64,000 nucleotides of DNA, taken from positions 96,171,094 to 96,235,093 of the forward strand of contig CM035427.1 in the NCBI GenBank assembly GCA_020310875.1, written 5' to 3'. The notes beneath the pieces are model-generated. The model was not told the origin of the DNA and did not search any database. It saw nothing but the letters and a program-made list of their open reading frames with translations. A program made the position numbers and the translations under genes. How positions within the stretch are numbered: the stretch's first letter is position 1; each line of letters opens with the position of its first letter. This stretch comes from Ceratopteris richardii. Its lineage: Eukaryota > Streptophyta > Polypodiopsida > Polypodiales > Pteridaceae. Positions 11,312-24,066 of the stretch are shown here, in pieces.

Positions 11312-12698
11312 ATGGCATCAGAGGTCTCAGGCACATCCAGTGGATCAGGGTCTAGTGCTAGTGTTCCGAGGAGGAGCTATAACTTGCAGGGCAAAGACCA
11401 TTTTGAGATCCGAAAATTTGATGGCACAAACTTTGCTTTATGGAAGAATCAGATTAAAGATGTGCTGATTCAAAGGAGGCAATGGAAGCCAGTAAATGGG
11501 ATTTCAAAGAAGCCTCCTGACATGGATGAAGATGATTGGGATGAGTTAGATGAAATGGCCAGGTCTACCATTTGCTTGCACCTGGCAGATAATGTTTACT
11601 TTATAGTATTAGACTGTGAAAGTGTAGAGGAGCTTTGGAAGAAGTTATGCAATACATATGAAAAAGAGACGGCATCAAATAAAGTGTATCTGATGAGAAA
11701 ATTATATGACCTTTGTATGAAGGACACAGATAGTGTTGCTGCTCATCTAAATGAGTTTGATGTTATATTCTCCCAGTTACAGGCTCAGAAAATGGATATG
11801 GATAATGAAATGAAAGCAGTATTGTTGTTATGCACCTTGCCATCATCATGGGATATGTTTTGCACAGCTATTAGCAACAGTGCACCTGGTGGTAAACTTG
11901 TCTGAGGACATATGTGGAGCACTCTTGAGTGAGAAGATTCATAGAAAATCTATGGTTGGCACTCAGAGTGGAGATGCATATAATGTTCGTGATTCTTACC
12001 AAGGAAAGAATCAACAACGTGGCAGGAGCAAGAACAAGGAAAAGAATGGTCAACGGAATAAGAGTAGAAGTAAATCAAGGAAGAGGGATATCGAATGCCA
12101 TTATTGTCATAAGAAAGGACACATGAAGAAAGACTGTTATGCATTAAAGAATGCTAAAGGTAAAGGACAGAATGTTGATGGGCATGTCAAACAGTTACCT
12201 GCACCATCTACTTCGACTGTGAAGATTGAAGACATTAATGCTATTTCTGATGATGCTGATGTGTTGACACTTGATAGTACTATGCCATCTGAGGCACTTA
12301 TGGCTGATTCTCTTTCCCACACCTGGCTGCTAGATTCTGGTGCTTCTTTCCATGTGACACCACATAGAGAATGGTTCTCTAATTATGCAGCAAAGTCTCT
12401 TGGTACCGTGAGACTTGATGACTCTTACCAGTGTGATGTTGTGGGGATTGGAGATGTGGTTGTGCAGTTCATTGATGGTTCAAAATTTACTATGCATAAT
12501 GTACGCCATGTACCTCAGTTATCACGCAGTTTGATGTCAGTTGGTCAACTTGATGACCTTGGTTACAGGGTGGTCTTCTATGCTCAGTCCTTTCGTATAT
12601 CAAAGGGCAATATGGTTATTGCAAAAGGAAGCAAAGTTGGCTCACTTTATCCTTTATTTGTATCACAGAAAGAACACTTGTTAGCTGTTACTGAATAG
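11312..12698 (+). pseudogene. gag: Copia A gag and protease, one frameshift
   Basis: The ATG at 11312 follows the long leader and starts the gag capsid domain (KFDGTNFALWKNQIKDVL at residues ~35-52). The first frame ends at 11905. The capsid continues in the frame seen from 11880, so a one-base shift lies near 11880-11900. Downstream come a basic region and a CX2CX4HX4C knuckle (CHYCHKKGHMKKDC near 12098-12139). The aspartic protease follows with WLLDSGASFHVTP near 12323-12361. A TAG at 12696-12698 separates this from integrase in the same frame. Gag forms the cytoplasmic particle and the protease cleaves the polyprotein. Apart from the two lesions the sequence is well kept. Confidence 0.9.
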
Positions 12699-15354
12699 CC
12701 TATGGCTTGTATTTGGCATGGTCGTTTGGGCCATATATCTCGTAGTGGAATGGAAAATCTTTCTCGTGCTGGCTACTTACCTGTGTTATCTTTCTCTGAT
12801 TTTTCATTTTGTGAGCATTGTAAATATGGAAAGCAAACCAGAAATGTGCATAAAACGCACATTGACTCTTCAATTCAGCCTTTAGATCTTGTTCATACAG
12901 ATGTGTGTGGTCCTACGCCCACTAGGTCCTTAGGTGGTTCTCTTTACTTTGTAACTTTCATAGATGATGCTACTAGAAAAGTCTGGGTATATCCTATCAA
13001 ATCAAAGGATGATGTTTTCCCTACTTTCAGAAAATGGCTTGCTTCAGTTGAGACTGAAAAAGGAACTAAGCTTAAGGCTTTACGTTCCGATAATGGGGGT
13101 GAGTATACCTCACATGAATTCAGCCTTTTCTGTCAGTCTAGAGGGATTCGTAGAGAGTTTACAGCTCCTTATACCCCAGTACAGAATGGCGTAGCTGAGA
13201 GGATGAATAGAACTATTCAAGATAGAGTAGTCTCTATGTTGCATCATGCAAACCTCTCACAAGGTTTTTGGGCAGAAGCAGTATTGACTGCAGTTCATGT
13301 GATTAACCTTTCACCTAGTACTGCCAAAGGTATGAAAGTGGCACAAGAGTTATGGATAGGGAAACCACCATATTATGATCATCTTCGAGTTTTTGGGTGT
13401 GAAGCATATGTTCATATACCCAAGAATCTTAGACAAAAGTTGGACCATAAGTCAAAGAAATGCATTTTTCTTGGATATGGTCGAGAAGGACAATTTGGAT
13501 ATCGCTTATGGGATCCTGAAACACGGTCAGTGATCAGAAGTAGTGATGTCATTTTTAATGAGTCTAAGATGCATAAACAACCCATTAAGGAGGTTGAAGT
13601 GAGAAGAGTGGTGTTTGAGGATACTAGTCCTCCGGTTAGCATGCATAAAAATGCTGCACATAGGGATGTTCAAGAGAATGTCCATTCAGATAAGTCTGCA
13701 CATGTTCCTGTTCAGCAACCATTGAGATGTTCTACACGTGTCTCATATCCACCTGATAGATATGTTCCGGGTTTAGATTTTGTTATGCTAACAGATGCCG
13801 GTGAGCCTTCTTGCTACAAAGAGGCTATGCAGACAGAGGATCATGTCAAGTGGGAGCGTGCCATGAAGAGTGAGTTGGATTCTATTCACAAGAATGGTAC
13901 TTGGGACTTAGTACCTTTGCAAAAGGGCAGGAAAGTTTTACCATGTAAATGGGTCTATAAGCTGAAATTCACATCAGATAGTGCTTCTCCAAAATATAAA
14001 GCACGACTTGTTGTAAAGGGTTTTAAGCAACAACATGGTGTTGATTTTGAGGAAATCTTCTCTCCAGTGGTCAAGATGACTAGTTTGCGCATGTTGCTTG
14101 GATTCGTTGCAATGGAGGACTTAGAGCTAGTCCAGATGGATGTGAAAACAGCTTTCTTGCATGGAGATCTTACAGATGAGATCTATATGGAACAACCAGA
14201 GGGTTATGTAGTTCCTGGCAAGGAAAGTCTAGTTTGTAAGCTCAAGAAGAGCTTGTATGGACTTAAACAGTCACCTAGACAATGGTACCAAAAGTTTGAT
14301 GCTTTTATGAAGTCCCAAGGCTATTCTCGGAGCAATGAGGATCATTGTCTCTACACAAAGAGATGTTCTGATGGCAGCTTGATATGCTTGATACTTTACG
14401 TCGATGATATGTTGATTGCTGGGAAGTCCTCTTATGATTTGTCACTTCTCAAAAAGAAGTTGAGTCAGACATTTGATATGAAGGATTTGGGGGATGCCAA
14501 ACATATTCTTGGCATGCGCATTACTCGTGATAGGAGTAAAAGATGCATATACTTGTCTCAAAGTGAGTACCTATCCAAAGTACTTCACCGATTCAATATG
14601 CAGGGTGGAAAGGCATTGAGTACACCTTTACCCACATATGTGAAATTGAGCAAGGATGACTGCCCCAAATCAGATGAGGAAAAGGAATTCATGACCAAAA
14701 TTCCGTATTAGTCTGATGTTGGTAGTCTCATGTATGCTATGGTAGCTACGAGACCAGACATTGCATTTGCAGTGGGAGTTGTGAGTAGATATATGTCTAA
14801 TCCTGGCAAGAAACATTGGGAAGCGGTCAAAATGATTTTGAGATATCTGAGTGGCACTAAGGACAAGTGTCTATGCTTAGGTAGAGGGAAAGCATCCATT
14901 ATTGGTTACAGATTCTGACTATGCTGGTTGCGTAGACAATCGTAAGTCTACATCAGGGTACATTTTTCATTTTGCTGGAGGTGCTATCTCTTGGAGATCT
15001 CGTCTTCAAGAATGTACAGTTGTTTCCACCACAGAAGCAGAGTATGTTGCAGCAAGTGAGGCATGTAAGGAAGCACTGTGGCTTTCTCGTCTTGCTTGTG
15101 ATATGGGTTTACCTCAGCATGTACCTCACTTGCTCAGTGATAGTCAGAGTGCCATTGCTTTGGCTAAGAATCCGGTCTATCATGCAAAGACCAAGCACAT
15201 TGAGGTGAGGTATCACTTCATTAGAGATTGCTTAGCCACTGAGAGCATTATTCTTGAGAAGGTTCACACTCGAGATAATGCTGCAGATGCTTTGACTAAA
15301 GCTCTACCACAGGATAGCTTTCGACACTGTTGTCACTTGATGGGGGTTACTTGA
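12699..15354 (+). pseudogene. pol: Copia A integrase, reverse transcriptase, RNase H
   Basis: Same frame as the gag-protease part, after a TAG at 12696. Integrase starts with the HHCC finger (WHGRLGHIS...FCEHCKYGK) and has the D,D,E core: DVCGP, SDNGGEY and the Glu in NGVAERMNRT. RT shows motif A MDVKTAFLHGDL and the catalytic YVDD (YVDDMLIAGK near 14398). A TAG at 14709-14711 interrupts RT. A frameshift near 14905 separates it from RNase H (DSDYAGC, STTEAEY, SDSQSAIALAKN, HIEVRYHFIRD), which ends at the TGA 15352-15354. This is the replication and integration enzyme set of the element, inactive here through three lesions. Confidence 0.92.
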
Positions 15355-15490
15355 TTCTTGATCTTACGCAGTCACTTGTATACTGTGTAACATGCCCATC
15401 AGGTGGGAGGTATAGTTTGTATACTTACACTCAGGTATTCTTTATCATTCTTTAGTTTTTCTCCCATAGTTACTCTCGCCATATTGGCCT

Positions 15491-15502
15491 TTAGTGGGAG
15501 AT
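15491..15502 (+). other. Copia A polypurine tract
   Basis: TTAGTGGGAGAT lies directly before the 3' LTR. This purine-rich stretch is where plus-strand DNA synthesis is primed. Confidence 0.8.
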
Positions 15503-15799
15503 TGTTACCGTTAGTGTCCATATGAAAGGCCAAATGGCCACCGGACACTTCTTTGTATATGTTCTTTAATAAAACATATAGTGGCCTAGTCAGTCACGGA
15601 CTGTAAGTTCGATCGCATTTGTAAGACCTAACAAGTCTGTCTTCGTGCTCCCTGTGTACTGTGTTTTCTACGTATTCTACAGCCTCTGTGTGGAGTACTG
15701 TGTGCGGCCTTAGGAGCTCGGTTTTCTACTCCGAGCATATCATCGTGGAGCTCTCGAGAAGGAGAGCACACTGTGGTGCATCGCCATCGAAATACTTCA
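15503..15799 (+). repeat. Copia A 3' LTR
   Basis: 297 bp, same ends as the 5' LTR, with 14 base differences. AATAAA at 15568-15573 lies in the same inverted repeat. It is followed by the target duplication CACCC. Confidence 0.95.
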
Positions 15800-18330
15800 C
15801 ACCCCCCATCCCCCCCTTCTCCACCACCACCACCACCTCCCACCCTTGAACAAACTGCAGTCATCACATCTCCCTTCACCTACAACCCAACCTCATCCAC
15901 ATCCTTCTCCTTTTGTGAGCCAACCTCACAAGGCACCCTTTTCTCTTCCATCACCAATCCCCTGTACACTTTACCCTTTTTGTCCTCTGAGCCCATAATT
16001 GGCCACCCCATAATTCCGAGTGTGGTTGGAACCCCCCCACCAACAAAGGGTATCCTTTGTTTCCCAACTTATCCCCCATTACAGGTACCCCCATCCCATG
16101 AGCCATACTTCCCGTCTACTCCCTATACCTCACTCAACCCAATCACCCCACCCCAATACCCATCTTTCATGAACAGTAAATCCGCACTCCAGTGTCTCAG
16201 AGGCACATTTCCCAGATGCTCGTGACAACATCAATCTACACAGACACCACACTCACTTCACCTACCATACCAACTTACATGGTAGCCCCTGCATGCACCA
16301 CATTGTCTGATCCAATGGACATTTCACCAACCACAACACCTCTCCCCACAATTCCACCATCTCCCACTCCCCTATCCCCCACCTCACCACTCGCCATGTC
16401 ATTGGCAGACACAACATTCACTACCTCCCTTGCCATTCCCACTTCCCCTACATTCCAAAATTTCCCCCTTGCATCTCATAATGTAAATAGTACATTTAAT
16501 ACATTACTTCAGTGTGCACATCAGCTACAACAAGAATACCATCAATTGGAAGAACGCACCGCTGCCCTCCAGGCAGAATTTCAGCGCCTGTAGGCTAGAG
16601 TCAACACTCTCAAAGTTTTTACCAAACGCTCCTAGCAGAAAACATACCACTTTACAACAGGCTCACAGAGAATTGGAGTCAAAGATATCCACGGTGGATG
16701 ATAAAGCAGTCAAGGAACTAGAAAGTGTGCGCCAGGCACAAATGATATCCAATGCTACACTCAGACGCAATCTCAAGCTATTAAGGAAGCACATGGCAGC
16801 AACATTATAAGAGAACAAGTGGCTTCAGCAACAAAACCAAGACAATTTCGAAGCAGCTATGGAAGGAACCTCGGGAGAAGCCATGAGCCCTACCAAGTAT
16901 AGAGTAGTTCCATCTGAAGACATTTGCATCTTACTTGAAGAGCATGCAAATTTTTTTGGAGTCATATGAAAAGTTAGAATCTGAATGGGTTGACCTAAAG
17001 AAGTAGATCGCCAGTGCCCACACAGCTCAACAGGAGCCGATAATCTTGAAACGATCGACATAAGAATTGGAGACCCTTCGAAAGCAGTTGGCAGAACTCC
17101 AAGCACTTCTCTTACCATATGAAAGGCCACCCTCCCTAGCTAAAGAACCAGAACTTGATACAGTGGTGGAAATCCCCGTTGATGACAGCTATGAAGAACC
17201 ATATGAGTCGATGCCAAGAACCGATGATCGAGTTATAGAGGAAGGACAGGACACTTTAGAAATTGGAGTCTGAGATTGGCTCAAAAGGGTTGAGAAAGTG
17301 GGACAAACACATGATGATCGTGTCGCCGTGCAAATTCAATCCCTCACAAATCTAGAAGAAATTGTTCTTCGATCTTCTTACTTTCAGCACCTATTCCACC
17401 AACGGTTAATCACAACATTAAAGCCGCAATACATGCCTTACTATGTCTTTCTACATGATTATAATGCAGAAGTTAAAAGGCGGGAAGGAGCCCACATTTG
17501 CCACTCAATTTGAGTCGACTGACTTACCGAAAGATGCACGCACTGGCTCGATCTTCCAACCTAATTGGCGTGCGTGGTTACTAACTGATTACACTGAGAT
17601 GATGAGCACCTAGGCGACCATGCCACTGTATATCAAGTATAATCCAGGCTATTGTCCAATGGTCCATCACAGATCATGGCAAGTATTTGCAATCAAGGTA
17701 TGCAACAATAAAGAATGCTCGGCATGGGTCAACTATCCATATTTTGCTCCACCTCGAGGGACCCTGACTGTAGCATATATGATATCAACCATTCGACACT
17801 GGTCTACACATCTAAAGAATGTGCCTGACATAGCAGCAAAAATGTGTATGAAAATATTCGAGCTCATGACAATTGTCTTCAAAACCTTTCGGAAGGTACA
17901 AGCTCCATACATCTCCGCCCCCGGATTCTCTCAAGGTAAACAGGATTTAGTCTATGACATGAGCCAGACTCCCTCAGTCACCATAATCTTTGCTTGACAT
18001 GCACGAATAAAGTATTTACCTGCATGCTTCAAGCAGACCTTTGAAGAAATGTTCCCTATAGGGTTCTGGGAGTATCATTCAAAGATTTTCATTCCCAAAC
18101 CAACACATTTGCTACATCTATTCGCATTTGAACAAGCCATCCATGCAGATAGTTACGTCTGCCACATCCGGACAGTCCAGGACCTATTGATTGGGATCGC
18201 ATGATGATAGACTTGGCTAGAGGACTACGCATACAAGAACATTAGCTTGCCACTCATGTTGTGGAATATTACATCCAGGACTCCCAGCAAGAAGGGTCTG
18301 TCAGAGACAATACACGCAAGAGAGGGGGGG
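15800..18330 (+). pseudogene. GYP-G ORF3, 3' part (unknown coiled-coil protein), broken
   Basis: Resumes the ORF3 homology after copia A and matches 42000-44470 of GYP-Y. It starts Pro/Ser/Thr-rich (15800-16460). A heptad-rich stretch follows (16490-16800 and 17060-17130), then the conserved C-terminal region. Shared blocks are YNPGYCP, SWQVFAIKV, CSAWVNYPY.APP, VAYMISTIRHW and KPTHLL. Stops and frame changes occur about every 100-250 codons. Conservation at protein level despite decay suggests the ORF was selected in the past. It ends at a G-run (18324-18330) that serves as polypurine tract for the 3' LTR. Confidence 0.75.
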
Positions 18331-18963
18331 TGTTGATAGTAGTCAGGGCACCCAAGGACTGATGAGACAAGGAAGCCAACGGAAAGATTCAGAGCAAAAA
18401 GAAGGACTATGTAGACAAAGTAGTCGACGAAGATCTGGCAAATAGGCCATTCAATTTTTTGCAAATCAACATCTTTATAACAATGATTTTCATCACTACA
18501 CAAATATTGTGAATACTGTTTTTGGAAAGTTTTGACTCCAATTTGTGCAAGCCAAGGAGTCCTTGAGCTTGAGGAGCATTAGAAGTACGTGCCTATCAAT
18601 TTTCATATTTTTTAGACTCCATTTGAGCCCTCAAATAGGCCCTAGAACCTAATTTTTAACTAGGCTAGACACTAGGTCTAGATAGGGCCAAAACTAGTAA
18701 AAAATTATAAAAAGAGCTAGAGAGCTCATTTTTGAGGTTAGCTTGTTGTAGATTGAACTTGTAAGAGCACTTTTGAGTAATGTAAAGAACTCGATTGTCT
18801 CTCTCTTTGTTCTTGCCTTGTGTGCACGTGTGTGTGTATGTGTGTGCATGTTAGTGTGCTTCTCACTCACGCACTTGTGCCATCACTTGTTCGAGGTCTT
18901 CATACCATCCTCATGTCTTCCCAGATTGACATTAAAGGAGGTGCTACTCATCATTGAGCTACA
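18331..18963 (+). repeat. GYP-G 3' LTR
   Basis: 633 bp, begins TGTTGATAGTAG right after a polypurine tract and ends ATTGAGCTACA. It has the same length and ends as the antisense LTR at 26799-27431, its partner. A TATA-like ATTATAAAAAGAG lies near 18706-18718, and a GT-rich microsatellite near 18820-18862 is in the part expected to be transcribed. It is followed by CCTTA, which also borders the partner LTR. Confidence 0.88.
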
Positions 18964-21880
18964 CCTTATTATATTTGGTCAATAAATCTTGTAATACAGG
19001 ATGCTTAGTAAGATGGTTCCTCTTACTAATGGAATACGACTTTGAAGTGGTTGTTAGTATAGGTAAGACCCACCTCAAAGCGGATCACCTTTCTCGTATC
19101 AATTCAGAAGAGTCACTGCAAGGAGTCTCTGATGAATTGCTTGATGATTATCTGTTCAATTTAGAAGTTGTTCCTAAATGGGCAAATACGTTGGTACCTA
19201 TCCTAACCTTCGGACTGGCAAACAAGAATGTAAAAACAAACAAAGATGAAATTGTAAAATCACAACAACATCAAATATTGGCACGAAGCATGTACAAAAA
19301 AGATACAAAGGGTGTACTAGCTTGTTGTGTCGAGGATGATGAACATAGTAGTTGGTTGCAACAAGCCCATGAAGGATTTCTAGGGAATCACTATTCTAAA
19401 CAATGAACATTGCAAAATCTAAAATGTTTAGGAGTGTATTGGCCTAGTATGTACAAAGAAATTCATGAGTGGATTAAGAATTGTCCAGTGTGCCAGAAGA
19501 AACCCCTTGTGGAGCATGCAACTCTTTATCACGTATCATTAATTCTAGAATGGAGTGCTCCATTGGCAGAATTTATGAGATCAGGAACATTACCCAATCA
19601 GGATAGTCTACCAAGGAAATGAAGCATGGAGCAAGAAGCCCAAGACTACACCCTCATAGGAGATTACCTATACCAAAGAGGCAAAGATGGTTATTTAAGA
19701 CTATGCGTTCATGAATCAAATTATTTGAAAGTCTTAGAAACTGCACATAGTGGTGTTGCGAGTGGACACTTTGGTCTTGATCAAGTAATTAAGACCATTC
19801 TATTCTCAGCACTCTGGTGGCCCACTCTTCATATGGATGCACATACCTATGTGAAGAAATGTGACACATGCCAACATGCCCAATACCCAATTCGAAAAGA
19901 TAAGATGCCTTTGAGGCCAATGATGGGAGGATGTGCATTTTATAAATTTCGAAGTGGGGTATAGACTTTGTAGGTCCCGTTAACCCCCCAACAAGAAACT
20001 CCCATGCCGAATACATTATTGTAGCCACAGATTATCTTACAAAGTGGGTCGAAGTAAAAGCCATGCCAAAGAATGATGCTCAAACGACAGCAAAGTTTTT
20101 ATTCGAGAACGTGTTCACTAGATATGGACTACCAATAGAGTTAGTGAGTGATTGAGGTACGCACTTCTTGAATGAATTCATCGAAAACCTTCTCCAAGAA
20201 TTCTTGGTGATACATAAGAAGTCTGCCCCTTATCATCCACAAGCTAATGGACAAGGCGAGAGCACAAACAAGATCCTATGTAATGTATTGACAAAATTGG
20301 TAAATAATAAATGCTCTGATTGGGATAAACAACTGCATCACATTGTTTGGGCTTACCAAGTTGCCTACAAAACGGTGCTCAATGCCACCCCATTTTAGAT
20401 GGTCTTCGGACAAAATGTTGTTCTACCTTTAGAGTTCATAATCCTAACTTTAAAACGAGCACAAGAGCATGAGTGGAATGGACACGAGTTATCTTCTAGG
20501 ATCTTTGATTTAGAATGCTTAGGTGAGACAAGGCTATGAGCGGCGACAGGCATCTATGCTGCAAAGAAAAGGAAAAAGGCATACTTCGATGCACACATCA
20601 AAGATGAAGGATTGAAAGAAGGAGATTTAGTGTTGGTTTATACACTAAAGCAACATGCTGGTAAATTGGAAAAAAGAGGATACAAATCCATGATCATTAA
20701 TAGAATATCTACTAGCGGTGCAGTTTAATTGGCCACACTAGAATGTGATAACCTGCCAAACTATATTAGTGGTTGTTGAGTCAAGCTATATCACGAACCT
20801 CTTATAGAGGATATGCTAATGCGACTCAACACTACTAAGAAGCGAAAAGAAGAAGAGTTGAGGGTCAGAGAAGAGGCACAGGTAGAGGCCACAGAGCGCA
20901 TTAGGCGAAATAAGTTAAGGTGCCTAGGCATAGACATCAATCCTGAGGCACCAAGATACCACATGGCCATGTGTCAAACATCAAGCACAATTGCTTCTCA
21001 AATAATTAACCGACGTCCATTTGTGATCATAGCGGTAGGATAAGGGAAGAATGTCAGGATTGATTGACTCAGGTGTAGCAACTAGTGCAGTTAGATTTTA
21101 TACTGCCAAGATCTGCAACTGAACCTCAATTCCATCAAAGCCTATCTTGTAGGATTGGGAGGTGTGGAAACCCCTTGTTTGGGCAAGGTGGAACTTCCCA
21201 TCTATCTTCATGATGTTCCAATGAGAGTGAAAATGCTAGTGTGTGAAGATGCGGACCTCACAGAACCACTTGTCCTGGGTGAAGACTGGATCTATGATCA
21301 TGCAGTCAACTTAAACCTTCAAAGACAACTTCTTCAAGTTTGGGTACATGAACAATTTATTACATTAGAATTAGACAATTGCATGCTCACAAATCCAGAG
21401 TTCTTAGTTCTTCCAAAACTAATCTTCGTAAAGAAAAGGTTGTATGGGTCGATAGCCCTATGAGGCAAAAGGACTCAATCATGGAAGCACACGCTCAAAG
21501 GCCTGCGAACCTCTCTTTTTCTTCATAGACTAATGCAAGCATAACTCAACCAAAGAGGCAAGCGAACAAGACATCTGCCATATCAACTAGATAGATAGAA
21601 TTCAAGAAGAAAGAAGCTCAAGGCATGAAGCAGATGTGGGTACGAAACGGAGAACAACAACCATCTTTGACACAACCATTCTCATTGAAGCAAGCTAACC
21701 ATGCTAAAAGAAGCACCAAGAAACAAGGACAAGCTCAATCCCAAGGTCTCTAATAGATTTGGGTACCAAAGCAATTGATTGCATACAAATTTAGGTGCCA
21801 AAGAAATTACCTGCAGCTCAACAAGGGCTATTGCAGATGTGGGTATTCAAGACACTCTTACATGCACAAAACAATAGGAC
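18964..21880 (+). pseudogene. pol: GYP-H gypsy pol, 3' half: RNase H end, duplicated H2C2, integrase, second protease-like domain
   Basis: Begins within RNase H (LLYLVNKSCNTG), exactly where the minus-strand piece at 27432 stops (DHQAL). It then shows H2C2 module 1 (AHEGFLGNHYSKQ...CPVCQ, 19360-19500) and module 2 (AHSGVASGHFG...CDTCQ, 19742-19880). The integrase core follows, with SD.GTHF interrupted by TGA (20153-20155) and the Glu retained in QGEST. A GPY/F-like region lies near 20690, and the retropepsin-like domain has DSGVATSAV (near 21065) and VLGEDWIYD (near 21276). WVPK-type motifs lie near 21758. Many stops and shifts are present. It degrades near 21880 before any ORF3. Confidence 0.85.
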
Positions 21881-22290
21881 ATGTCAAATTTTCAGAAGAA
21901 ATCCCTATAAATAGAGTGACTTTTATCACTAAAAACCATTGTAAATACCATTTTCCATCTTTACAACTCCATTTTGTTCAAGCCAAGGAGTCCTCGAGCT
22001 TGAGGAGTATTAGAAGTATCATCCTACCAATTTTTATAATTTCTTATGAAAATTTGACATGTGCTTCAAGAAGCACATGTCAAATTTTTCAGAAGAAATC
22101 CCTATAAATATAGTGACTTTTGTCTCTAAAAACCATTGTAAATACCATTTTCCATTTTTACAACTCCATTTTGTTCAATCCAAGGATTCCTCGAGCTTGA
22201 GGAGTATTAGAAGTATCATCCTACCAATTTTCATAATTTTTAGATTCCGTTTGAGTCCCCAAATAAGCCTTGGAACCTAATCATTAACTA
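21881..22290 (+). repeat. Tandem gypsy LTR fragments joined by a perfect hairpin
   Basis: Two copies of a ~190-bp piece matching the middle of the gypsy LTRs (21886-22048 and 22076-22285) stand in the same orientation. Both start with a CATGTCAAATTTT stretch followed by CAGAAGAAATCC. Between them is a perfect 19-bp inverted repeat with a 2-base loop (22049-22067 / 22070-22088). The second copy runs into the GYP-I leader satellite near 22290. Short open frames here are not genes. Confidence 0.75.
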
Positions 22291-22963
22291 GGTCACGATG
22301 GCGTGAGCCAATCGCAATGGCGTGGGGTCGACGGGATCGTCGCGATGGTCAAGGACCGTCATGATGGTTCAAGTGAACCATCACGATGGCGTGAGACGAT
22401 CGCGATGGTCTGGCCGAGCCATCGCGATGGCGTGATCCAATCATGATGGTGTGAAACAATCGCGATGGCGTGAGCCACTCACGATGGTCCACCAAAAGGA
22501 AAATTTTGCACATGCATTTGTGGATCCATGTATGCGCTGATTTCTCCTATCTCGTGGTGAACTCGCTTACCAAAAATATCAAAGTTGATAGACCATCGCG
22601 ATGGTTTGACACACGCGGCAGATCTCTGACAGAAAGTGAAATTTTACCTTTTCCAAGCTTTCCTGATGCACTGGAGCACTGTACCTACAAGAAAACTCAA
22701 AAACACAATAGCACATGCAAGCACAAAAGCTCTCTCTCTCTCTCTCGCATGCACAAATGAGGGGAAATGAGGAGAATGGGTGGATATGGTGAATTTTCTG
22801 ATTTTTTTGAAGTGGAAAAGGATGATGCGGTGATGAAGATGGAGTGTGGGGGAGGTGAAAAACACAAAAAACTAATGAAAAACAACAACAAAAACTAAAA
22901 ATGTTACCTTCCAATGCCACTTCTTGCTATACTCTTACCATCACACATGTGTCCTAGACTCGA
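22291..22963 (-). repeat. GYP-I gypsy leader with TCGCGAT minisatellite
   Basis: From 22291 to about 22610 there are many irregular copies of a unit built on CCATCGCGATGGCGTGA. The rest, read on the minus strand, matches the gypsy leader just after the PBS: a CT-rich run (22727-22745), the CATCTCC-type block and the donor-like AAG|GTAAC at 22908|22907. No gag is attached. The leader is cut off at 22291. Confidence 0.75.
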
Positions 22964-22981
22964 TCCCCGACAACGGTGCCA
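22964..22981 (-). other. GYP-I primer-binding site (Asp tRNA type, two changes)
   Basis: On the minus strand this reads TGGCACCGTTGTCGGGGA. That is the Asp-tRNA complement of GYP-Y with two substitutions, just inside the LTR that follows. Confidence 0.82.
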
Positions 22982-22988
22982 AATTTGG

Positions 22989-23650
22989 TGTTGCTCTAGC
23001 ACAATGATGAGAACCACGTTAAGAAGCTCCACCTCCTTAATGTCAATCCGCGAAAGAGATAGGAGTGATATGAAGATCGTGAACGCGAGATGTAGTGAGA
23101 GTGAAGGTGAGAAGCATAGACATGCACACACGCATACACACACACAATGAAGAGACAAGCAAGACACAATGGAAGGTAGGAAATCAAATCTATTACTGAA
23201 GAACACTCTTACAAGCTCAAGCTCACTCTAGTTCATACAAGTCTACACTAGCTACCCCCAAAAATGAGCTCTCTAGCTCTTTTTATAGATTCTAGGCTAG
23301 TTTTGACCAGTTTCACATCTAGTGTCTGGCATAGTTAAAAATATAGGTTCTAGGTGCTATTTGAAAGGATAAACGGTATCTAAAAATAACCAAAATTGGT
23401 ATGCTCATTCTACCTAAGCTCCTCAAGGTGGAGGACTCCTTGACTTGCACAAAATGGAGCTACACTTTACAAAAGGGGTTTTTTATGTTACATATGGTAC
23501 ATGAGTGATGAAAATCATTGTTGAGTGTTTGAAAAAGTAATATATAAAACATATTTGTTTGAAAAAATGATCCGACTGACTCCCTGCTTCTTCGTTATGC
23601 TCTGTCTTCACATGCTTCCGCGTCGCCTATGGCTCTGGCTGCTGCCAACA
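22989..23650 (-). repeat. GYP-I 5' LTR, antisense
   Basis: About 662 bp. On the minus strand it begins TGTTGGCAGC at 23650 and ends near 22989. It shares the general gypsy LTR plan with the others, including the CA/GT microsatellite (23113-23150), and is clearly more diverged. The right flank is GTTAG inside a copia gag. The element's 3' parts are not in the window, so the duplication cannot be tested. Confidence 0.8.
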
Positions 23651-24066
23651 GTTAGGAAACCGTCCATAGGATCACCTTCATTCATGTGCTCACTCTCCAA
23701 TTGTTTTCAGAGGTAAGCAACATGAGCCTCATTCCTAGCTTGGTACAATGTGGTAAGTGTATCCCAAGCATCCTTAGCTATTCTACAAGAGCGAACTTGA
23801 GGAATAATGGCACGTTTGACAGACAAAGCTATCAATGCATGTGCCTAGGCATCTCTGCCATCCCAACAAATCTTCTCTACAATAGGTGCAGCAGAAACAG
23901 CAGCACGAACAGGAATCTGCACAATATCATCTTTGAAACCATCTCCATCAGCTCCAGCACCTGTATTTGCAGTACCTGTAGTTATAGGTGTAACAAGACG
24001 TCTTTCAACACCCTGCACAATGTTCCACAATCCTTTTGCAACCAATACATGTTGCATCATATAAGT
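23651..24066 (-). pseudogene. gag: Copia gag fragment, antisense
   Basis: On the minus strand the translation gives MMQHVLVAKGLWNIVQG, then, after a stop, ALIALSVKRAIIPQVRSC and DAWDTLTTLYQARNEAHVAYL, a typical copia (UBN2-like) capsid region. It lacks both ends. It joins GYP-G gag near 24066 within a shared GAGAACAGAG and is cut by the GYP-I LTR at 23650. The family differs from the gag at 759-1804. This is a dead scrap of the RNA-packaging protein. Confidence 0.72.

Larger units (their letters stand above)
9793..15799 (+). mobile_element. Copia A: full-length Ty1/copia retrotransposon inserted in GYP-G ORF3
   Basis: A complete 6007-bp copia element. Two 297-bp LTRs (9793-10089, 15503-15799) start TGTTACCG and end ATACTTCA. 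They are flanked by the target duplication CACCC (9788-9792 and 15800-15804). It has an initiator-Met PBS one base after the 5' LTR, a 1.2-kb leader, gag-protease-integrase-RT-RNase H in copia order, and a purine tract before the 3' LTR. I count 14 substitutions between the LTRs (about 4.7%), 13 of them transitions, so it is a middle-aged insertion. Coding is broken by two frameshifts (near 11890 and 14905) and two stops (12696 and 14709). The gag and pol style resembles the Tnt1/Tork-like group, a tentative placement. Confidence 0.95.

Noticed and set aside
22291..22610. Centromeric satellite
   Set aside because: Repeats are short, irregular and confined to gypsy leader positions between LTR/PBS and gag.
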